Below are positions 57,001-64,000 of a stretch of 64,000 nucleotides of DNA, piece by piece. Below the pieces are notes generated by a model that ran no database searches, was not told the DNA's origin, and saw only the letters and a program-made list of their open reading frames with translations. A program made the translations under genes and the position numbers. Origin of the DNA: Candidula unifasciata (Eukaryota; Mollusca; Gastropoda; Stylommatophora; Geomitridae); NCBI GenBank assembly GCA_905116865.2, contig CAJHNH020008543.1, positions 52,283 to 116,282 of the forward strand. The letters run 5' to 3'. Positions within the stretch are counted from its first letter, which is position 1; every line of letters starts with the position of its first letter.

Positions 57001-57039
57001 AATAATAATTTCACACAGCGTATGCTTTTTTTTTCTTAA

Positions 57040-57565
57040 AGTCTACGTCGTGAGGCGATGATGGTCGTACCTGTCTGCAACCTTCAGTCTCGTTTACTTT
57101 CAGTCAGTTCTGGCGCAGATGATCCTCCATGCCATAATGTCAAACTGTCCAGTATTTTCTCTCTCAGTCTTCCTCTGCCTCTCCTCCCCTACAACTTTCC
57201 CACTGTACAATGAACTTCAGTTTTTCCCCTTTCTTATCACGTGATCAAAGAATGTATGTTGTCTCATTCTGATGTGAGCAGTTTTTTTTTTTCGTGAGTT
57301 TGTTTCTGTAAAATCATCTTCATTATTCTTTTTATTTGTCCAGGGTATTCTCATCATTCGTATATAAACCACATCTCTGCAGCTTCCAGATAATTTTTCA
57401 CTAGACTACCAACTGTCCATGATTCACTTTCCTATATGAGGGTAGGATTTATGTAGCGTTTGAGAATTCTCTTTCTCGTCTTAGTTGACAACGAAAGACT
57501 GCATAGAATATTTTTTGTCATTTTGTAAAATGCTGCTTTTGCTTGCACTATTCTCGTACATTTAA
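57040..57565 (-). mobile_element. LINE ORF2 C-terminal fragment, minus strand
   Basis: On the minus strand frames read AAFYKMTKNILCSLSLSTKT, ILKRYINPTLIYESESWTV and, after stops, GRRGRGRLREKILDSLTLW followed by GGSSAPEL. These are the typical blocks after the reverse transcriptase core of a LINE. The REKILDS...GGxSAxEL end matches the fragment at 21030-21295, so both belong to one family. Confidence 0.8.
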
Positions 57566-57602
57566 CTTCTTTAATAGATCTTCCGGCTGTTGTTATTAGA
57601 GT

Positions 57603-57641
57603 ACATGAGACAGACAGACAGACAGACAGACAGGCAGGCAG

Positions 57642-57693
<52 letters not shown>
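57603..57693. repeat. (GACA)n microsatellite
   Basis: Tetranucleotide array with a short ggcaggcagga interruption. Confidence 0.98.
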
Positions 57694-57695
<2 letters not shown>

Positions 57696-58246
57696 TTAGT
57701 CGCTGAATGGATTTACGGGTCACGTTTTTTTCAAAAAGTAAATCCCGTTTTGACGGCAGCGACAAACACCAATGGAAAACGTAAATGTGCATATGTTGTA
57801 TGTTTATGTGGTTCATTAGCTGGCTGTGTGCTTTTGTTCCACTGTCGAAATCTTGTTTGATGGCTCGTGTGAGTGATTTATAATGAGTGCCAAAATAACC
57901 ACTCCCGCCAGTTGCAAAAAAACTACAGTGCTGCAGAAATTCACAGGCAACTCATTGAGGTTTATGGGCCAGATGTTATGACTGATAGTATGGTTAGGAA
58001 ATGGTGTCGAATGTTTAAAGAAGGGCGAACAAATATCAATAACGAAGCTAGCGGTTGGCCGAGTGTGGTGACAGACGATCTGGTCAAAGAAATGAACCAA
58101 AAAAATATGGAAAGTCGTCGTTTCACTATTTTTGCGTTGTCTGTCGAATTTTCGGAAGTTTAACGTTCACTGATTTACAACATTGGAAAAACAATTGTAT
58201 GCCAGATGGGTACCGAAAATGGTAACTGATGAACACAAGCAGTAAC

Positions 58247-61200
58247 TAGTGTTGCCACTTTAGATCTTTTATTTCCAAATTTAGATCCTGTTTTTGACGT
58301 TTAGATCGTAAATATTTTTCTAGATTCTTTCATATGGAGTTAGATATTTTAAAGATTTTTTTTTTCTTCCATTGTCAATTAAATAATTACTGAGTAAAAT
58401 ATTTTCTACAATATTTTTGTTTTGGTCTGGCACGTACATTGTGACAACTGCCATTACTTGAACTTTGAACTCTCACTGGGGTCAACGCACAAATATCTGG
58501 CATCCCCGGTACTAATTAATAAAAAACGCGCGTAAATCATACTAACTTTGTTTCAACCGTATCCTCACTGTGCTGACTTTGCGTTCTTTTTCATGTGATT
58601 TAAAAAAATAATTGCTCACCTTCTTATGTGGCTTTCACTTTGAAAAAAACCTTTCAACATGCCAAAAGTAAAGTATGAGCAAAAAAATTTGAAAGAGTGG
58701 TTGCATGATGACAAAATCAAAAACTGGGGATATGATCAAAGCTTGTTGTAAGTACTGAAAGTGTGAAATTAAAGCGAAAATACGAACTCAAAGGGTCATG
58801 CAGAGACTAAAAAAGCATAAAACTGCAGTTTCATTTGAAGATATTACACCGTTGACATCTGTTTTCAGAACTATACTGATAAATGAATCATTAAAAGTTG
58901 AAGTATCAGTCGCAATGTTTTTAATTTGTCACTGCGCAATTTCAAACTGTGACCATTTGATCGATTTGTAAAAAATCTTGGACTAGTTCAATTTGAAAAG
59001 TGTGGTGTAGAAAGTATAGTTTAGGAACTGAAGGACCTTTTAATCAGCAAACAGTTAGGCTTGAAGAATTTGGTTGTAATTGGTACTGATAATGCCTCAG
59101 TGATGGTTGGTATAAACATTGCGGTTTATGCCAAGTTGAAGGAAGCTAACCCATTGTTAATACTTATAAAATGTATGCGTCATTCATTGCAGCTAGCATT
59201 GTCACATGCTTCATCTAAATATTTACCAAGGAATTTGGAATACCTTATTGCTGAAACACTTTACTGGTTTTCCAAATCATTTGTCAGACAACAGCAATAC
59301 AATACATTATATACAGCCTTGAATGATGGTTCCACACCACCGAAAATTTTGTCAGATTGCAAAACTCGATGGTTATCAATTTAACCAGCTGTTGAAAGAA
59401 TTATGAAGCAATGGCTGAAGTTGAAGACACACTTTGAAATAAGACAAAGTGAAAAGTGCTATACAGCTGAAATACTATATGGAATGTACAGTGATGAAAA
59501 AAATGTGTCATTCATTCTCTTTTTATAACCTATTCTAATGGAAGTGCAAAAAGTTAATAAACTGTTCGAATCTAAACTTGTTGATAAAGTTAAACTACTT
59601 GATGATCTCACCTTGCTTTCACTCGGTAAAAGACTGGTCTTGCCAACTTCTAAAGCTGATTTGCTCACTTGCACTATAGAGAGCTATTTGGCTCCTAAGC
59701 CACACCTTGGATATTAAATCGAATCAAAAATTGATGATTTAAAAACAAAAGGACTGTTAACAGAGAATGAAGAGAACAACTTAGGAAAACGCTGTCAAGA
59801 TTTCCCTAGGTCATTATTGAAGCAATTGAAGCAGAGACTTCCTGAAAATCTAGATGTTTTGAAAAATATTTCACTTTTTTCTGTGAGAAACATACTTCAG
59901 CCAATAAAGGACATACCTAAATATTGTAAAGTTGTGAAATTTTTAGGGGCTACTGATAATAGTGTCGCGGAAGCAGAATATCAGTTAACCAAAATAAAGT
60001 TAGTTGAATGGACAAACAAAACAGAAACTAAAGCGTTTTGGAGTGAAGTGAGACCATTTAAAGATGCCTCATCAAACAGTCCATTCTTCTTCTTCTTCTT
60101 TCGTTCGCATGAAATAAATTGTCTATATCTGCAAAGCTGTCTCTAGTATGAATTTCACTGTCTTTTGTAATTCACTAAGCGGCCCGTAAAGTTTGACTTC
60201 CACAAGTGTCTCTTTTGGCCAAAGGTTTTGCCTGAAAGCGTTGAATCTGGGACAGTCTTGAAGGATGTGATCTGTTGTTTCAGGTGCCAGTCCACAAGTA
60301 CACATGGCTGATTGGCCAATCTTAAATTTGTTGTACATGTGGGAGCGAAGTCGATTGTGCCCTGTTCTAAGGCGAAGGATAATGACTTGCTCTGGTCTGT
60401 CCATAATATGGTAATCATCTTGTGCCAGTTTCGGTGGCATTCTGATTGATTTGATCATTCTCTTCTTCTGTTGATAAGAGACTGGTATGTTAGGTTGTTC
60501 TTCAGTTGCACCTTCCTTAGCTAGTTTATCAGCTTTTTCGTTTCCGGGAACTCCACAGTGGGAAGGTATCCACTGCATTACTAATTTACAGCGGTTGCCT
60601 AGTTCGGATAATAGTGTCCGTATGCTTGGTAATTTTCCAGACTGGAGTGACTGAAGTACTGCTTTTGCATCTGTCAGGAATACCACTGGTTGTGAAAAAT
60701 ACCCTGTATTTAGTAGTTTCTCTGCCGCTATCTTGATGGCTTGAACTTCTGCATCATAGTTGTGACAGTGCTTTCCCGTTGGTAATTTGCTGCTGTATCC
60801 CTGGTATTATTATGATACTCAATGTACACTCCCGCACCTCCGTTTCTGACTGCGCTTTCTGCTGACCCATCTGTGTAAACACGGACCCAAAGGTTCTGCG
60901 GGTATTCATCATCAAGTAGACTGAGGGTGGCTGTTTTGCGCTGCACACTGTTTTGTTCTTCCTTGTCAAATACCCCTTTCACTTCAGTCTTGATGTGTAT
61001 TGGAAACTTATACTCCTCTCTCCAGGGGGTCCGTTCTGGGACAGCATTTAAGGATCTATCAGTTGCAGGTAAATCAGTGGTTTGTCTGCCGAGCCGTTTG
61101 GCCTGGTGGATAAAACTACTTCTCTTTAGTCGTCCCAAAGCTAAATTTTGGAATCTTTCATTCATAGGGTGACTGGGCATACTAAGAAACTTTTCTGCTT

Positions 61201-63319
61201 GTAAAAGCATCTTGGTGTCTCTGCGTTCACTCAGTGCTTGGGTCATCCCCATTTTCTCCATCACAGCTATAGGTGTTGATTTCATACTGCCTGTGGTAAC
61301 TCTGAGTGCTTGATTTTGCACTTTGTCTAATTCTTGCAATGTGGTTTTTGATGCCGAACTCCATGCTGTTGATCCGTATTCAAGATGTGGTCGAACACTT
61401 TGTTGGTAAACTTTTCTAAGTATTTTCCCGCTAGCACCCCATGTGGTTCCACTTAGTTTTCTCAGAATGGCTAGCCTCCTTCTGGCTTTGGTTGCTGCCT
61501 TGTTGATGTGTTTTCTCCATGTTAATCTATCATCAAACGTTACGCCGAGGTATGTGGGCTCCTTATCCTCTCTCAGGGGTACTCCATTTATGTGCATGAC
61601 ACCTGATTTTTGTTTAGGAGAAAGGGTAAAGAGGGTGGTGCTGCATTTGCCTATGTTGATGCTGACACACCATTTGTTGGCCCAATCAGCCATTGCATCT
61701 ATGGCTCTTTGTAGCAGCCTGGTGGCCACTGTCGCATTTTCATTTGTACACCAGAGTACCAAGTCATCAGCATACATTGCAGCTTTAATTCCATGGGGTA
61801 GTTCAGAAAGCAGGTCGTTGATATAGACTAGGAAGAGTGTGGGGGACAGAACACCTCCTTGTGGGACGCCATGGCGCAGCAAAACTTTCTTACTCTTAAG
61901 TCCATCTATCTGTACTCGGGATCTTCTGTTATACAAGTATGCTTTCACCCATTTGTACATTCTCCCATTCACCCTGCAGTCTCTCAGTTTCTTCAGTAGA
62001 CCTTCTTTCCAGACCTTGTCAAAGGCTTTCTTCAGATCTATCCATGCCGTTAGCACTAGCTTCTTTTCCTGGAAGGCATCCTCAATTTCTTGTGAAAGGT
62101 AAGTTGTCTGGTCTTCTGTGGAGTAGCACTGTCTAAATCCTGCCTGCTGCGGCGTGAAAATGTTTTCACTTTCCAAGTACCATTGGAGTCTAAGGTTGAC
62201 AATACGTTCCATTGTTTTACAGAGGCAGCTGGTAAGACTGATCGGTCTATAGCTGGAGGCATCAGAACTGTCCTTTCCTGGTTTAAGCAGAGGTATTGTG
62301 ATTGCTTCTCTCCATATTTGAGGAACTTTGCCACTGGTCCAACAATGATTAAAGATCTGTAGCAGCTTTTTTTTGGCAGTTGTTCCAAGGTTCTTGATCA
62401 TTTCGTTGGTGATACCATCAATTCCAGGTGATTTTCCCATTCTCAGCTTTGATATTGCTAACTCTAACTCGCTGGATGTAAGTGCTGCCACCAGTGCCTC
62501 AGGAATTATATCTTTTTGTCTTATATGTTGTTTGTTTTCTTGAACCTCTCGCTGTTTCTCTGGGCTGACATTAATGTTGCTGTCTTCTGCAAAGGAATCT
62601 GCAAAGTGGTCAGCTGCCTCTTTTCTTGTTAGGATGGCTCCCTCTTTGCATAGTGCAATATTACCATTTCTTCCTGTATTCTCATCATTAATTTGCTTAA
62701 TTAACCTCCACAACTTCCTTGTGTCTCTTTCAAAGTTTAGAGACTTTGTCTTTTCTTGCCAGCTTGCCCGTCTAGCCTGCAGTTTGGCTCTTTGAAATTT
62801 GGCCTTTGAATGTTGGTAGTTGTTAAACTGCTCTTGACACAGTCCATTCTGTAAGCTCTTTAAAGTGCCATGTCTGCCATGATACTACCCCACTCAAATG
62901 CTGACGTAGAAAGAGTTTTCAGTGCTAGGAATTATATCAAATCTAACCTAAAAAACAGGATGAAATTTGACCTCTTAAATGTAATCGTGCCATTAAAATT
63001 TGGCCTGATGAGACTAGAGAAATAAGCCTACTGTTCCACTTATAAAGAAATTTGAACAGCTAAAGCATACCAGGGTCATTTTGGATCTGAAGCTTCAACT
63101 TCATTTTCCAAGCTAAGTTTATCCTATGGATCTTGTGAGGCAGACATCAGTGAATGTGAGGACATGATTATGTAGGGTAAGTCATAACAAAAGCTATGTA
63201 ATTTTTGACTTTTTCAATTTGGTGTTTTTTCTAGATTTTTTCCACGCAGATTTAGATCTTTTTAGATATTTTTTAACACCGTTTTGGATATTTTTTGTCA
63301 AAGAAAAGTGGCAACACTG
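58247..63319 (+). mobile_element. hAT transposon inserted in mariner, with perfect 8-bp target duplication, itself split by a LINE
   Basis: The left end is tagtgttgccacttt and the complemented right end is cagtgttgccactttt, a 15-bp inverted repeat apart from the first base. The octamer gcagtaac flanks both ends (58239-58246 and 63320-63327). The transposase can be followed: MPKVKYEQKNLKEWL at 58659, GTDNASVMVGINIAVYAKL and CMRHSLQLALSHAS (59061-59384), then RCYTAE-like and KLLDDL parts, RPFKDASSNSPF at 60060. After the LINE it resumes CKLFKVPCLP, then LPHSNADVERVFS and LNVIVPLKFGL (62850-63020), the hAT dimerisation region. Stops and frameshifts show it is dead. Confidence 0.93.
60088..62838 (-). 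mobile_element. non-LTR retrotransposon (I/Jockey-like, RT plus RNase H), 5'-truncated, inserted in hAT
   Basis: On the minus strand a 661-codon frame (62713-60728) carries reverse transcriptase. Motifs counted from its first Met: SSYRPISL at about 153, AWIDLKKAFDKVW at 223, HGVPQGGVLSPTLF at 281, AMYADD at 312 and YLGVTFDDRLTW further on. RNase H begins with VYTDGSAESAV. A frameshift near 60785 moves it into the frame ending at 60123, which holds LTDAKAVLQS, WIPSHCGVPGNEKADKLAK and a terminal Cys/His motif (CTCGLAPETTDHILQDC). The frame extends slightly upstream of the Met to about 62835. The endonuclease and ORF1 are missing, as usual for 5' truncation. Target duplication acagtccattct lies at 60076-60087 and 62839-62850. 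The 3' tail on the minus strand is GAA-rich. Confidence 0.95.
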
Positions 63320-63839
63320 GCAGTAACGCCTAGCTCCGGCTCAAACATCTTTGCGGCGCTAAAAAAAAAATGAAGCAGATGAACTTTTGGGGCACATTGT
63401 TACTTGAGATGAGACCTGGATTTCCTATAAAACAACCATCGAATCAAAAGAACAGCCGATGCAATGGCGACACTCATGGTCCCCGAAAACAAAGAAGTTT
63501 AAGCACCTTCTGTCAAAAAGATCATGGCCGCTGTTTTCTGGGACAAAACATTGTTGTAAAACTTTCACGGGAAATTGTTGACCACCCACCCTACAGCCCC
63601 GATCTAGCGCCAGGTGATTACCACCTTCTCATGAACCTAAATAAGTGGATGGAATCCTATCGATTTGAAACTGATGCTGAACTGCAGACAGACGTTATTG
63701 AATGGTTCAAAACTGGCGGCAGACCTATGACATTGGAACATAGAACCTGGTGCCACGATACCAGAATTGTGTTGAAGTCAGTGGGACTATGTTGAGAAAC
63801 AATATAATGTGTGATTCGCTTTAAGAAAAAAAACACGCG

Positions 63840-64000
63840 CCTCTTAAGTATTGCTGACTGGTGGACGAATGAATTGATGATGTGCTGGTTGCTTGCTGAA
63901 AGAAATGATGTTCAGTGGCCGGTTGATGCATGAAATGATGTTGTGCTGCCTGCTTGCTGAAATAAATGAAGTTAAGCTGGTAGGTTGATAAATGAATTGA
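63840..64000. repeat. minisatellite, unit about 55 bp, cut by the window edge
   Basis: About three copies of a unit containing ttgcttgctgaaagaaatga, tgatgttgtgctgg and ggttgatgcatgaaatga. It probably continues to the right. Confidence 0.8.

Larger units (their letters stand above)
57800..63830 (+). mobile_element. mariner element, inactive, split by a hAT insertion
   Basis: The transposase starts at ATG 57883 (MSAKITTPASCKK), shifts frame, and continues SAAEIHRQLIEVYGPDVMTD, SMVRKWCRMFKEGRTNINNE and SGWPSVVTDDLVKEM. It reaches ARWVPKMVTDEHKQ at 58240. After the hAT it resumes at 63328 with the DETWISY catalytic block (about 63412), then WPLFSGTKHC. An internal deletion of roughly 50 codons follows. 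It then reads DHPPYSPDLAPGDYHLL (about 63579-63630), which carries the last catalytic Asp region, and ends near RYQNCVEV. Frameshifts, stops and the deletion make it non-functional. The terminal inverted repeats could not be fixed. Confidence 0.9.

Overview
This window is animal nuclear DNA, not bacterial. It has one intron-split housekeeping gene with GT-AG splice sites, and non-LTR retrotransposons, tRNA-derived SINEs, hAT, mariner and Tc1-like DNA transposons. It also carries an extreme load of minisatellites and microsatellites. The protein and transposon types fit a lophotrochozoan, most likely a mollusc (perhaps a marine gastropod). That placement is inference from repeat style and not proven by the sequence.

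Positions 1-14027 hold the 3' part of a plus-strand gene that I identify as URB1 (nucleolar pre-ribosomal-associated protein 1, 60S ribosome biogenesis). Nine exons can be joined with canonical splice sites and matching phases, giving an open frame of about 554 codons to a TGA. The 5' part of the gene lies upstream of the window. Five of the eight introns, plus the partial intron at the left edge, hold one or more tandem arrays (40, about 21, 30, about 86, 35 and 29/31 bp units, and a 231-bp duplication). One intron also holds a probable solo LTR.

Positions 14028-34000 are intergenic, made of minisatellites (79, 26, 45, 47 and 64 bp units and others) and SINEs. A degenerate hAT transposon (about 23724-28165) contains a Tc1-like element and a C-rich minisatellite. 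Positions 34000-41300 hold LINE 3' ends, hAT-like repeats and further SINEs. Positions 41290-44930 are a 3.6 kb GGA/TTC purine-pyrimidine tract. Positions 45290-48067 are 22-bp and 23-bp minisatellites, the second interrupted by a retroelement 3' end and a MITE-like repeat. A possible first exon with a signal peptide lies at 48508. From 48750 to 56520 there is a 1.4 kb (ATAC)n compound microsatellite, then (GAA)n, then 21-bp, 20-bp and C-rich arrays.

Positions 57030-63830 hold the clearest transposon history. A LINE fragment precedes a mariner element split by a hAT element with a perfect 8-bp target duplication. That hAT is itself split by a 2.75 kb reverse transcriptase/RNase H LINE with a 12-bp target duplication.

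Apart from URB1 and the one possible secreted-protein exon, I see no host gene. I did not find a convincing new biological system. The notable content is the nested transposition, the link between LINE tails and (GAA)n growth, and the exceptional tandem-repeat density.
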